64,000 bases of DNA, from contig JBMNGG010000017.1 in NCBI GenBank assembly GCA_050949705.1, forward strand, positions 20,834 to 84,833, in the 5' to 3' direction. A program made the translations under genes and the position numbers. This document shows positions 18,203-26,898 of this stretch, piece by piece. How positions within the stretch are numbered: position 1 is the stretch's first letter; each line of letters opens with the position of its first letter. The notes beneath the pieces are model-generated. The model had not been told where the DNA came from and ran no database searches. It was given only the letters and a program-made list of their open reading frames with translations. This DNA comes from JBMNGG01 sp050949705. GTDB lineage: Bacteria > Bacillota > Thermosediminibacteria > Thermosediminibacterales > Tepidanaerobacteraceae.

Positions 18203-18491
18203 GAAGTTAAGGCAAATGATTTCAGATTCAAAACTTCAAACAATATGTGGTGTACAAGTAACTGAGATTGGAGACGATTATGTAAAGTATATGGTAGATG
18301 ATAAAGAAGAAAAAATAGCATGTGATACAGTTGTACTAGCATGTGGATACTCTTCAAACAATGAAATAATTGAACAATTAGAGCTTAAAGGTTTAGAGTA
18401 TAGAGCTATTGGAGATTGTGTAAAACCAAGGAAATTCTATGATGCTATTCATGAAGGTTTCCATATAGCAAGAATACTTTTTGAAGAATAA
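18203..18491 (+). pseudogene. FAD-dependent enoate/dienoyl-CoA reductase-like, C-terminal remnant
   Basis: The translated end (KLQTICGVQVTEIGDDYVKY, DTVVLACGYSSNNEIIEQLE, YRAIGDCVKPRKFYDAIHEG) matches the last 95 residues of old-yellow-enzyme/2,4-dienoyl-CoA reductase-type flavoproteins, including the FAD-binding AIGDC motif. The catalytic barrel and NAD site are absent. It begins at the junction with the PucR stump, so it is a deletion remnant. Confidence 0.65.
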
Positions 18492-18514
18492 AATTAGTTT
18501 TAATAAGTTATTAA

Positions 18515-18556
18515 AAAGGCTCCCACTTGAATTGCTTTAGTGGTAGCCTTATTCCT
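18515..18556. terminator. Hairpin after the reductase remnant
   Basis: AAGGCTCCCACT and AGTGGTAGCCTT form an interrupted 11-bp stem downstream of the remnant stop, flanked by A-rich and T-rich runs. Confidence 0.5.
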
Positions 18557-18790
18557 TATTTAAAGAGTAGATTGGAAAACATTTTTAATGTCAAGTCTTC
18601 TTTGAGTACAATCACTAATGACCTAACTTTTCTAGTTGATATTCTGTAGACTTTTAGCTTCCCTTAGAAACATGTTAACTTATTTTAAATATTTTATATA
18701 ATAACCGCTTCAAAACCAGAGCGGCTATAAGTTTAAGCTGGGGCTGATCAGTTTTTTATTAAAGTCTTTTGTTCATTGAAGTTTTAGTCA

Positions 18791-18834
18791 TATAAAAGAT
18801 GCGGGTCTTGGGATAAATTCCAAGACCCGCATCT
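18791..18834 (-). terminator. Terminator of the PTS/aldolase operon
   Basis: A perfect 15-bp stem (AGATGCGGGTCTTGG and its complement, 8-base loop) is followed by TTTTATATG on the minus strand. It lies 59 bases past the aldolase stop and ends the operon. Confidence 0.85.
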
Positions 18835-18892
18835 ATATTAAATCGGTTCGTGGTTTTATTGATTGTTTAGTTGTGACTGTTAACTGTACCGG

Positions 18893-19735
18893 TTATGCCT
18901 GTTTGTCCGCTCCTAAAGTTTTTATATAATCTTTTAATTCTTGCACTACTGCGTTATGCATGTTATCAATAACTGAAACTATGTTGGGCTTTTGTTGCTG
19001 TATGTCTTTTTTTAGTGAACCGATCATTACCTTTACTAGGTCGGTATATATATTTACTTTGCAAATACCGCGACTGACACATTCACGAAGAGTATCATGG
19101 CCGGTACCTGAAGCTCCGTGAAGCACTAAAGGAACATCCACCTTTGCACTTATTTCAGATAATAAATCCAGACGGATGTTGGGCTTCCCCTTGTATTCAC
19201 CGTGAACTGTCCCGATTGAAACTGCCAGTGCATCCACCCCTGTCTCTTTTACAAAGATACGTGCCTTTTCAGGATCAGTTAGACGGGAATCATCATCAGT
19301 ATCCTTTGCGGTACCTACATATCCCAGTTCTGCTTCTACACTCACCCCGGCTGGATGGGCCATTTCCACAACTTTTCTGGTAATGGCAACATTTTGTTCA
19401 AAGGGTAATGATGATCCGTCAAACATAACCGAAGTAAACCCAGCGGCAATAGCTTCTGCACATGCTTCAAAAGAGCTGCCGTGGTCAAGGTGTAGGGCTA
19501 CCGGAATTGGATATTCCTTTGCTAAAACTTCTATGAGTCTCACCAGATGTCGTAAATCCACACCCTCTGAAGTATTTAGATACTCCTCCCCATATCCGAG
19601 AATAAGGGGTGAACCGGATTGGCTGGCTGCTTCCAGATACATGGCAGCCATTTCAATATTTACGAAATCCGGTTGTGGAACAGCATATTTACCTATACGA
19701 GCTTTCTTGAGCATTTCCGTCATTGGTTGTAACAT
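18893..19735 (-). CDS. Class II fructose/tagatose-bisphosphate aldolase family protein
   Basis: The 280-residue protein has class II aldolase landmarks: VALHLDHGSSFEACAEAIAA (catalytic Asp and metal His), SVEAELGYVGTAKD (metal Glu), SIGTVHGEYKGKP (metal His), VLHGASGTG (metal His) and KVNIYTDL (phosphate site). It resembles GatY/KbaY-type and uncharacterised ketose-bisphosphate aldolases. As last gene of a mannose-family PTS operon with a polyol-type dehydrogenase, it probably splits the phosphorylated, oxidised sugar into two trioses. The exact sugar is unknown. Confidence 0.9.
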   Translation of the reverse strand: MLQPMTEMLKKARIGKYAVPQPDFVNIEMAAMYLEAASQSGSPLILGYGEEYLNTSEGVDLRHLVRLIEVLAKEYPIPVALHLDHGSSFEACAEAIAAGFTSVMFDGSSLPFEQNVAITRKVVEMAHPAGVSVEAELGYVGTAKDTDDDSRLTDPEKARIFVKETGVDALAVSIGTVHGEYKGKPNIRLDLLSEISAKVDVPLVLHGASGTGHDTLRECVSRGICKVNIYTDLVKVMIGSLKKDIQQQKPNIVSVIDNMHNAVVQELKDYIKTLGADKQA

Positions 19736-19747
19736 TTGTCATGCCCC

Positions 19748-20797
19748 CTATAATTCTTCTGCGGTGCCTTCCGGAGCCGATAAATCTACTATAGCTTTTA
19801 TTCCTACCTGTTTTGTACCCTGCTCTAGTGCATAGGCAACTTTATCTAGGCTGTACCTGTGAGTTACAAAAAGGTCCGCATCTACTTTACCTGATTCCAG
19901 GAGTGTCAATGCCATGTGAAATTCTTCAGGCAAGGACCCAACAGTACCCAGGAGTTTTACCTCATCATAGTGAATCCTATTGGGATCCAATGACAGGCTT
20001 TGATTTTTGGGAAAACCTCCGAAGAGCAGGACCTCACCACCCAGGCAAACCATATCAAGGGCCTGCTTGGCTGCCTCTATTGACGGCACTGCCACGATAA
20101 TGTGATTAGGCCCGTCACCGGTAATCTCTTTTACCTTTGAAACCACATCACAGGTATTTGCATCTATCACATGATCTGCAAGCTGTTTAGCCCTTTGAAG
20201 CCTATGTGGAGTCATCCCCGATAATATTACCTTCCCAGCACCGTAAGCTTTTGCTGCTTGGGTATGCAGCAGGCCCATGGGACCGTCACCTATTATAAGC
20301 ACACTGCTTTTCGGTGATATAGAAAGCTGTCTTACAGCATGTATACAACAGGCTAGAGGTTCAGCCAGAACCGCTTGTTTAAAGCTTACATCATCGCGGA
20401 TTTTAAAGGTGGCACGTTCTGCCAAATCTCTGGGGATTCGCATCCTTTCGGCAAATCCTCCGGGATCTATACGCCGATCAAAAAGCTCTGGACACAAGGT
20501 TCCTTTTCCATCAAGGCAGAGGGGACAAACACCACAAGGAATATAATGGGCTACTGCCACCCTGTCACCTTCCTGCCATTTGGGGGAACGGGTTTCAACT
20601 ACCGTTCCCACCACTTCATGACCAAGTACTGCAGGGGGAATTGTGTAAGGAGTACCTCTCACATAGGTTTTTATGTCAGAACCACAGACCCCGCACAATT
20701 CCACCTTTATCTTAATATCTCCGTCTTCTAAAATAGGTTCTCGAAATTCATCAAGCTCAACTTTCCCTGGCTCGAAAAATACTGCAGCACGCATCAA
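19748..20797 (-). CDS. Zinc-dependent medium-chain alcohol/polyol dehydrogenase
   Basis: The 349-residue MDR protein has the catalytic-zinc region CGVCGSDIKTY and GHEVVGTVVE, the four-Cys structural zinc loop (CGVCPLCLDGKGTLC), and a Rossmann motif (VLIIGDGPMGLLHTQAAKAYG). It is closest in style to sorbitol, galactitol-1-phosphate or threonine dehydrogenases. Between the PTS genes and the aldolase it probably oxidises the incoming sugar-alcohol phosphate to a ketose phosphate with NAD. Confidence 0.9.
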   Translation of the reverse strand: MMRAAVFFEPGKVELDEFREPILEDGDIKIKVELCGVCGSDIKTYVRGTPYTIPPAVLGHEVVGTVVETRSPKWQEGDRVAVAHYIPCGVCPLCLDGKGTLCPELFDRRIDPGGFAERMRIPRDLAERATFKIRDDVSFKQAVLAEPLACCIHAVRQLSISPKSSVLIIGDGPMGLLHTQAAKAYGAGKVILSGMTPHRLQRAKQLADHVIDANTCDVVSKVKEITGDGPNHIIVAVPSIEAAKQALDMVCLGGEVLLFGGFPKNQSLSLDPNRIHYDEVKLLGTVGSLPEEFHMALTLLESGKVDADLFVTHRYSLDKVAYALEQGTKQVGIKAIVDLSAPEGTAEEL

Positions 20798-20814
20798 TAA
20801 TTACCTCCTTTGAT

Positions 20815-21645
20815 TTACGGAACAGCTAAAAAATTTAAGAATGAAGCACCGATTCCAAGAATAAACACAAAGCCTATTACTGCTATGGGTGACCATTTGC
20901 GCTTACTCACCAAATAATATATCAAGATAAACAGCATGAGAGGAATCAGATTGGGTGCTATGGGGTCTAAAACATCACTTTGCAGATTTATTCCCACTTC
21001 ACCGGAAGTTATAACAAGCTCTGTTCTTGCATTAACCAAGGTTGCTACCAAACCTCCGATGACTGTTGCCGCTAATATTGTAGCTCCTCGAGTTATCTTT
21101 TGTATGCCCACCTGCCCTGCTCTTTCCAGCACCGCCAATCCTTCTTTATATCCAAACTTCACACCAAAGTGAATAACGGCAATCCATACACCCACGCGAA
21201 TAATTTGATGCAAAATAGGCGCAAAAGCATATCCTTTTGAAGCCATAGCAGCGGCAAGGCCTCCTACCAGTGGAACAAATGTCCCCCAAAACAATGCATC
21301 ACCGATGCCTGCTCCCGGTCCCATAAGACCTGCTTTAACGCTGTTTATTGCTTCGTCACTTATAGGCTCTCCGTTGGCTTTTTGTTCTTCCATGGAAGCA
21401 GCAGCACCTACTATAAATGATGCAGACAGCACATTACTGTTAAAAAACTGCAGGTGTCGCTTAAGACCTTGTATTATGTCTTCTGTGTTCTTATACAAAT
21501 CTTTTAAAATGGGGATCATTGCGTAAGCAAAAGAAAATGACTGCATACGTTCAAAGTTTACTGCGTTCTCAAATAACAGCACTCTCCAGGCAGTTTTGGT
21601 TAAAGCCTTCTCACTAATCTTTTTTCTATCTTGATTTTCAGCCAT
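20815..21645 (-). CDS. PTS mannose/fructose/sorbose family IID component
   Basis: The 276-residue membrane protein has the IID signature: ENAVNFERMQSFSFAYAMIP, FFNSNVLSASFIVGAAASME, VKAGLMGPGAGIGDALFWG, and several C-terminal membrane spans. With IIC it forms the sugar channel. Its start is immediately downstream of the IIC stop, consistent with one operon. Confidence 0.95.
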   Translation of the reverse strand: MAENQDRKKISEKALTKTAWRVLLFENAVNFERMQSFSFAYAMIPILKDLYKNTEDIIQGLKRHLQFFNSNVLSASFIVGAAASMEEQKANGEPISDEAINSVKAGLMGPGAGIGDALFWGTFVPLVGGLAAAMASKGYAFAPILHQIIRVGVWIAVIHFGVKFGYKEGLAVLERAGQVGIQKITRGATILAATVIGGLVATLVNARTELVITSGEVGINLQSDVLDPIAPNLIPLMLFILIYYLVSKRKWSPIAVIGFVFILGIGASFLNFLAVP

Positions 21646-22389
21646 TTATCTGACCTCCTTGGTAGGTTCTAGGGATACATACAAGTAAGCAATAACCAAT
21701 GCTAAAACCGCAAGGGCAAGTATGTCAAGATGCAAATAGCTCACCAAAACAAAACCTGCGGCAAACAATGCCCAAATTTCGCCGGAAGCACCTATAACAT
21801 TAAGGAGCATGGCGAATCCAACAGCCGGCAGTATACCGCCAACGATGGAAAATCCATCTACCAACCATACGGGAAGAGCATTAAACAATCCTTCCACTGC
21901 GGATGCTCCAAAATACAAGGCTAAAAAGGTCGGGATAAATCCTTTGATAAACCATAGCAGTGCACCGCCGCCTAGATATGCAGTTTCAATCTTGTTGATT
22001 TTCCCTTCTTCAGCATAGCGATCAGCTAAATGTAGAAATACTAAATTGCCCTGATAAACTATACTCATCATCAAAAACTGACCGAACAATGCTACCGGTA
22101 AAGCCAAAGCCACTGCAGCCTCAACACCGTAACCCGATGCTATACCTAAGGCTACTCCCACAACACCTGCTAAGTTGTAATCAGGGGCTAAAGCCGCTCC
22201 AACAGTAAAAATACCCAAAAACATGGCTTCTATAGTGGCACCTAAGATAACACCGGTCTGCACATCACCTAGAATCAGTCCTACAACCAACCCGGAAACC
22301 ACCGGTCTAGCAAAACCTAAATAATCCATAAAATAATTACCGGATATCCCTGCCCAAGCAGAAACCAATATCATTTGAAGAATATTCAA
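21646..22389 (-). CDS. PTS mannose/fructose/sorbose family IIC component
   Basis: The 247-residue polytopic protein matches EIIC of the mannose class: GLVVGLILGDVQTGVILGAT, FLGIFTVGAALAPDYNLAGV, and YLGGGALLWFIKGFIPTFLA. It binds and translocates the substrate together with IID. It abuts IIB upstream and IID downstream with no gaps. Confidence 0.95.
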   Translation of the reverse strand: MNILQMILVSAWAGISGNYFMDYLGFARPVVSGLVVGLILGDVQTGVILGATIEAMFLGIFTVGAALAPDYNLAGVVGVALGIASGYGVEAAVALALPVALFGQFLMMSIVYQGNLVFLHLADRYAEEGKINKIETAYLGGGALLWFIKGFIPTFLALYFGASAVEGLFNALPVWLVDGFSIVGGILPAVGFAMLLNVIGASGEIWALFAAGFVLVSYLHLDILALAVLALVIAYLYVSLEPTKEVR

Positions 22390-22890
22390 CTATTGTCCTC
22401 CTCTCGGAAATGTTTTGTTTAAAGTGGTTATTAACTGGCTGCGGCGCTCCGTGGGCACAAGCTGAATGGTAAGCTCAACACCTCTTTCATGCAATTTCCA
22501 AAACTCCTCAGCTTCCTCGGGGGTGACAGAAACTGTTCTTGTAACTTGTTTACGTCCGCTTTTAAATTGCATGCCGCCAATAATTACTTCCTTTATGTCA
22601 ATTCCCATTTCAATTAAAGACGCTAAAGCCTCTGGACCTTTTACTAGTACAAGTGTGCTAGTTTGAGCTTTAACTGCATTTACAATTTCTGAATAACCAT
22701 CTTTAACAGATAAAACATCTACAACTATATTTGGTGGAGCAACCGCCTTTATGATCTGACGCTGTATGGGATCAACAGCTACCCGATCATCCACAATAAT
22801 TATTTTTTCCAACTTATAATACCTTGTCCATGCTGTTATTACTTGCCCATGGATTAACCTATCGTCAATTCTGTAATTAACATTACCCAT
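22390..22890 (-). CDS. PTS mannose/fructose/sorbose family IIB component
   Basis: The 166-residue cytoplasmic protein contains the phospho-accepting His in YRIDDRLIHGQVITAW (near residue 15) and the family motifs IIVVDDRVAVDPIQRQIIKA and IGGMQFKSGRKQVTR. It passes phosphate from IIA to the sugar at IIC/IID. Confidence 0.95.
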   Translation of the reverse strand: MGNVNYRIDDRLIHGQVITAWTRYYKLEKIIIVDDRVAVDPIQRQIIKAVAPPNIVVDVLSVKDGYSEIVNAVKAQTSTLVLVKGPEALASLIEMGIDIKEVIIGGMQFKSGRKQVTRTVSVTPEEAEEFWKLHERGVELTIQLVPTERRSQLITTLNKTFPRGGQ

Positions 22891-22928
22891 TTTTTCACCG
22901 TCCCAAGAATAATTAGATCAATCTGTCA

Positions 22929-23324
22929 TTAAATCGGTTCTAAAAGCCTTACACCGTTCACGCCGGCTTCTTTAGCCACATATACCAATTCAGACAGGGT
23001 TTTCGTTTCATCTCTTTGAAATAAAACCTCTAAAACCATAGCTAGGTTAACACCTGTGATACACTGACAGTTTGGAGTTGAAGAAATAATTTTCCATGCA
23101 CTGTTGGCAGGGGTCCCACCGAACAGGTCCGCCATAATTAAGACACCTTTACCACTGTCTACTTCGTGTACGGCTTTCTCCAAGTCCCTGACAAACTTAT
23201 CAGGTCCCGAACTTTCTGTTAAATCTACTGATGTGATACTTTTTGCATCTTTTAAAAATAGGTTTATTGTCTTTCTAATACATGTACCCAATTCTCCATG
23301 GGCTGCAATGACTATGCCTACCAT
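22929..23324 (-). CDS. PTS mannose/fructose-type IIA component
   Basis: The 131-residue protein begins MVGIVIAAHGELGTCIRKTI, placing the phospho-accepting His at residue 9. GVLIMADLFGGTPANSAWKI is the second family motif. As a stand-alone IIA it receives phosphate from HPr. It is the first structural gene downstream of the sigma-54-type promoter at 23452. Confidence 0.93.
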   Translation of the reverse strand: MVGIVIAAHGELGTCIRKTINLFLKDAKSITSVDLTESSGPDKFVRDLEKAVHEVDSGKGVLIMADLFGGTPANSAWKIISSTPNCQCITGVNLAMVLEVLFQRDETKTLSELVYVAKEAGVNGVRLLEPI

Positions 23325-23451
23325 TCCATCACTCCCTTTTACCTATAAAAAATTTGTAACTATTTTAACTGAAATCATCACCCCCTAATAAAAATAATAG
23401 AAATTTTTTTTCTCCTTGCAAAACCTTTAATAAATCTGCTATAGTAATACT

Positions 23452-23467
23452 TGCAGGTTTTATGCCA
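23452..23467 (-). promoter_or_regulatory. Sigma-54 (-24/-12) promoter of the PTS operon
   Basis: Read on the minus strand the site is TGGCATAAAACCTGCA, compared with the TGGCAC-N5-TTGCW consensus. GG and GC are at the required spacing. It lies 128 bases upstream of the IIA start, directly downstream of a gene for a sigma-54-dependent LevR-type activator, which makes the match meaningful. Confidence 0.78.
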
Positions 23468-23529
23468 ATTTGTGTTTAAAAGGTTAAAGCTGTAAATCTA
23501 ATCATGCCTTTGACATTATATTTAAATGA

Positions 23530-23567
23530 GAAAAAATAAACAGAAGTCCAAATAACGACTTCTGTTT
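23530..23567 (-). terminator. Terminator of the LevR-type regulator gene
   Basis: An 11-bp perfect stem (AAACAGAAGTC and its complement, 8-base loop) is followed on the minus strand by ATTTTTTC. It separates the regulator transcript from the PTS operon, which therefore needs its own promoter. Confidence 0.8.
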
Positions 23568-23604
23568 AAACAGATTTTAAACACTTCACTTAAAAAATTA
23601 TTCA

Positions 23605-26127
23605 CTATTTAACAGACCAAAAGGAGTCCAACCGATCTAAATTAAATTTAATGGTTTTAAGCAGGCCCTTTTCACTGACATTATTTGTATCATCGCTTGC
23701 AAGTTTGCTCTGTTTTAATAGAGAATATACTTTTTCAAGCTCTTCGTCTCCAGATAAAGATTCGAGAGAAATAAAGGGTTTACCAACTTTAGGATCAACA
23801 GAACTAATAATTGCAATAATATTATTGAAATCAGGTAAATTATAAATATTTTGCTTTAACTCATTTTCGTCTTTACCAAAAACATTGACTGCTCTTAGAC
23901 GCTGTGCATTAATTTTATTTAGCAGTTTCCGCCGTAAATCCCTTGAGATTCTTTTAGACCCCAAAGTAGCAAAAACAACCACATCAATATCTTTAGATGT
24001 ATTAAAATCTAAGCTGCTCCCTTGTGGTGTCATTTTCATCAGATTATTTACCACATCATTTAAAGTAAGATCGGGTTCAAGTGCCAATCGTATGGCCTCA
24101 ACTACAATTTCCGTAGAAACCCTGCTTATTATTTCAACTTTTATTCCGGTTTTTATGCTTATCTCCCTTACATAATCTTTAACTGAAGAATGGTTACACA
24201 AAAAAATTATACCTTTACCTTCATCGACTGACTGGATGGTCTGACTAATAGCTGCCTGGTACTGGGTCGGTTTCCATTGGGAATTAAGTATGAGGCTTGT
24301 CCCGTGGTCCGTTCCTAAAAGATTCTGGGCCACCTTTACCATTTGCTCGGCTTTTTCACCTTTACTGGCTACCACCACTGAAACTCTCGGTGACTCTTCC
24401 TTTTTTAATGTTTGAACTTTATTGACGATCAGAGCAATATAATCTATTTCGCTTTCAGGTATATCCTTGTTTATTAACACAGATACGGCTTTTGCTATCT
24501 GTTGAGCAATAAAATAATATTGAGATTTTTTCTCTATATCTTCTAAATCTGAATTATCAAGTAGCACTCCCGACTCTATCCGCTTTATAGCAGAATTTAA
24601 ATGAATGGACAAAAGAAAGAAAAGTAGTCGTCTGCTTATGCGAACGCCTTTGGGAAAATTGACTTTACTTAGAACCTCATGGGTAATTTTCATTATGCGG
24701 GTACTCACAATTTTCCCGAAAACTTTTTCTATCCCTTGCTCATCTTCACCTACACTCTGCAAAAAATCACAATAACTTTTAACTTCTTCTTTCATAATGC
24801 TACTAACTCTCTTTTCAGGCACATCCGAATTCATAAATTCGGCTACCCAATCGGTGATATCTGAGTATATGTATTCATTATCATTTGAATGGAGACTTAT
24901 ATTATCTGAGCTGAATCTACACCATTTATTCTGTTTGCCGGTAAACTGTTCCAGTAAGTCGTTATATTCAAAAGCCTCTTTTGTATATTTTCTTAACTGT
25001 TCTTTAATATGATTGCGATTAATCATGATTTCTTTGGTTCCAGAAGCTGAAAACTCTACAAATGCCAATGCACACATAAGTTGAATATCACTTTTTAATT
25101 GACCTATATTTCCGGGACATTCATATAAAAGCAAAGCCCTAACTATATCACTGTCAACATTAATTGGAACACCGATTTTTTCTGATTCCTGAGAAAAGAA
25201 TTTGGCTATAAATGCCATACGCTCAACTAAAGGCCTTTCATCCAAACCCGGAATGTGTAAAACAAGGGGGATACGTCTAAGAAAAGTTTGGAGCAATACT
25301 GAGTCGGGGCTAATGGTAGTTGCGCCCACAATTCGCACTTGTGCTTCACGGGTTTTTTTCGTTTCACCAAGGCGTCGAAAAGTTCCATAGTCCATTAGAT
25401 TAAATAGAGTTTCTTGTCCTTCCGGTGATAATCGATGTATCTCATCTAAAAAGAGCATACTGCCGTCTGCCATTTCCACAAGACCCGGTTTATCGCAATC
25501 AGCACCGCTGAAAGCACCTTTCGTGTATCCAAACAATTGCGAGAACAGAAGCTGGGGATTGTTGCTGTAATCTGCGCAATTAAATGTAATAAAATCAGAA
25601 CCACCTTCTATTACTCCCATTTGCTTGGCAAACTCATACATCTTATGTGCAAATAAACTTTTCCCGGCCCCTGTAGGACCAACTATCAGAGTATGAAGAC
25701 CATTTGGGGGATACATTACAGCTGCCTTGGCCTGTTCTATTTGTTTTGACAAGCTATTGTTATAGCCAATAAGATTTTCAAAAGGATATTCATTACAATT
25801 AACCGTCTTTCTTTTTTCTTGAATCTGCGCAGAAACAGTTAATTCTCTTACATCATTTATGATCAACTCTTTTATACTTAACTTTCTACGTAATTCTTTC
25901 TCCACTTCTCCTCTATCAAGAAAATTTACGGGACGTCCGTTAATCTTTATAGCTTGACCCTTTTTAACCAGACGATTTAAATAATGTGAAGCATTGCTGC
26001 GGTGTATGCCAAGGTGTTGAGAAATATCCTCTGCTTTAACACCAATCATCTCCGACAGGCCATGTTCTTGTAAAAACTGTCGGGAAAGTTTATGCAGCAG
26101 TTCTTTAACCGATGTTTCCCGATCCAT
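23605..26127 (-). CDS. LevR-type sigma-54-dependent activator with PTS regulation domains
   Basis: The 840-residue protein has an N-terminal winged helix (GVKAEDISQHLGIHRSNASH), an AAA+ domain with Walker A GPTGAGKSLFAHKM, the sigma-54 contact loop GYTKGAFSGAD and Walker B SMLFLDEIHRLS, then two PRD regions around a mannose-type EIIA-like domain (VVVASKGEKAEQMVKVAQNL). The start is ATG at 26127 with GAGGGGG before it; a TTG five codons upstream overlaps that site. PTS phosphorylation of the PRDs should couple activation of the downstream PTS operon to substrate supply. Confidence 0.93.
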   Translation of the reverse strand: MDRETSVKELLHKLSRQFLQEHGLSEMIGVKAEDISQHLGIHRSNASHYLNRLVKKGQAIKINGRPVNFLDRGEVEKELRRKLSIKELIINDVRELTVSAQIQEKRKTVNCNEYPFENLIGYNNSLSKQIEQAKAAVMYPPNGLHTLIVGPTGAGKSLFAHKMYEFAKQMGVIEGGSDFITFNCADYSNNPQLLFSQLFGYTKGAFSGADCDKPGLVEMADGSMLFLDEIHRLSPEGQETLFNLMDYGTFRRLGETKKTREAQVRIVGATTISPDSVLLQTFLRRIPLVLHIPGLDERPLVERMAFIAKFFSQESEKIGVPINVDSDIVRALLLYECPGNIGQLKSDIQLMCALAFVEFSASGTKEIMINRNHIKEQLRKYTKEAFEYNDLLEQFTGKQNKWCRFSSDNISLHSNDNEYIYSDITDWVAEFMNSDVPEKRVSSIMKEEVKSYCDFLQSVGEDEQGIEKVFGKIVSTRIMKITHEVLSKVNFPKGVRISRRLLFFLLSIHLNSAIKRIESGVLLDNSDLEDIEKKSQYYFIAQQIAKAVSVLINKDIPESEIDYIALIVNKVQTLKKEESPRVSVVVASKGEKAEQMVKVAQNLLGTDHGTSLILNSQWKPTQYQAAISQTIQSVDEGKGIIFLCNHSSVKDYVREISIKTGIKVEIISRVSTEIVVEAIRLALEPDLTLNDVVNNLMKMTPQGSSLDFNTSKDIDVVVFATLGSKRISRDLRRKLLNKINAQRLRAVNVFGKDENELKQNIYNLPDFNNIIAIISSVDPKVGKPFISLESLSGDEELEKVYSLLKQSKLASDDTNNVSEKGLLKTIKFNLDRLDSFWSVK

Positions 26128-26295
26128 ATTAATCCCCCTCAATATTATTTAAGTTATACTATTATGAAATGGGATTTATTTTTATCTCTAAAATATTTAA
26201 CCGTTTCCAGAATTCTTTAGCTTCACATATAATTTTACATGACAAAACATTTCTGAACTTTATTATAACATAAATTGTCCAGCCTTGTACATTAT

Positions 26296-26344
26296 AAAAA
26301 AAGGGGTTCCGCAAAACTACTTAGAAAATAGTCTCGCGAAACCC
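26296..26344 (-). terminator. Terminator after trpP
   Basis: GGGTTCCGC pairs with GCGAAACCC around an inner ACTA/TAGT stem, and is followed on the minus strand by a run of seven T. It lies about 10 bases past the trpP stop. Confidence 0.75.
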
Positions 26345-26354
26345 GCTAAAAGTT

Positions 26355-26867
26355 TCATGCTTTATGTGTAATAATATTTTTAGCAGAAAACACTAATTTA
26401 TAGCATATGAATGTGCCAACTGTGTTTATCAGTGCTGCTGGAATGACTATGCTGGTAAAAAGAACCGGAAAGGCCATTGGCAAACTTCCTACCACCAACA
26501 GTGCTGTTTGCAAAAATATAACACCACTTAATACAGTGCCTACAAATGCCGTAAAAAGCACGGTCAGATTTGAATTAAAGTTGGAAAACGCCTTTATCAT
26601 AGCCATGACCACAAAGGCTGTGACAAATTTATCTACCATGTTTGCAATCTGACCGCCAGGAAATCCTGTTGTAAGTGCGGAAAATATCCCAGCCAATAAA
26701 CCTGCAACTAAAGCATTTTTAGGGCTATTGTCTATATAAAGGGCTACAAAAAGCATTGCCAGTAAAAAATCGGGCTTCATGCCACCGACAATTGGTGGAA
26801 CTATATAGTGGAGCACCAAACCTATAGCTATCAGAAGTGATGTCAATATCATATCTTTTAATTTCAT
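26355..26867 (-). CDS. trpP: Tryptophan transporter, TrpP family
   Basis: The 170-residue membrane protein has about five spans and the TrpP-type motifs IGLVLHYIVPPIVGGMKPDF and GLLAGIFSALTTGFPGGQIA. It follows the trpB-like gene by 31 bases under the same Trp-specific T-box leader, which supports tryptophan as the substrate. GAGGAGGT precedes the ATG. It is a small single-subunit or ECF-S-like importer. Confidence 0.85.
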   Translation of the reverse strand: MKLKDMILTSLLIAIGLVLHYIVPPIVGGMKPDFLLAMLFVALYIDNSPKNALVAGLLAGIFSALTTGFPGGQIANMVDKFVTAFVVMAMIKAFSNFNSNLTVLFTAFVGTVLSGVIFLQTALLVVGSLPMAFPVLFTSIVIPAALINTVGTFICYKLVFSAKNIITHKA

Positions 26868-26898
26868 TTTATTTACCTCCTCAATTTTTCCTTATATC

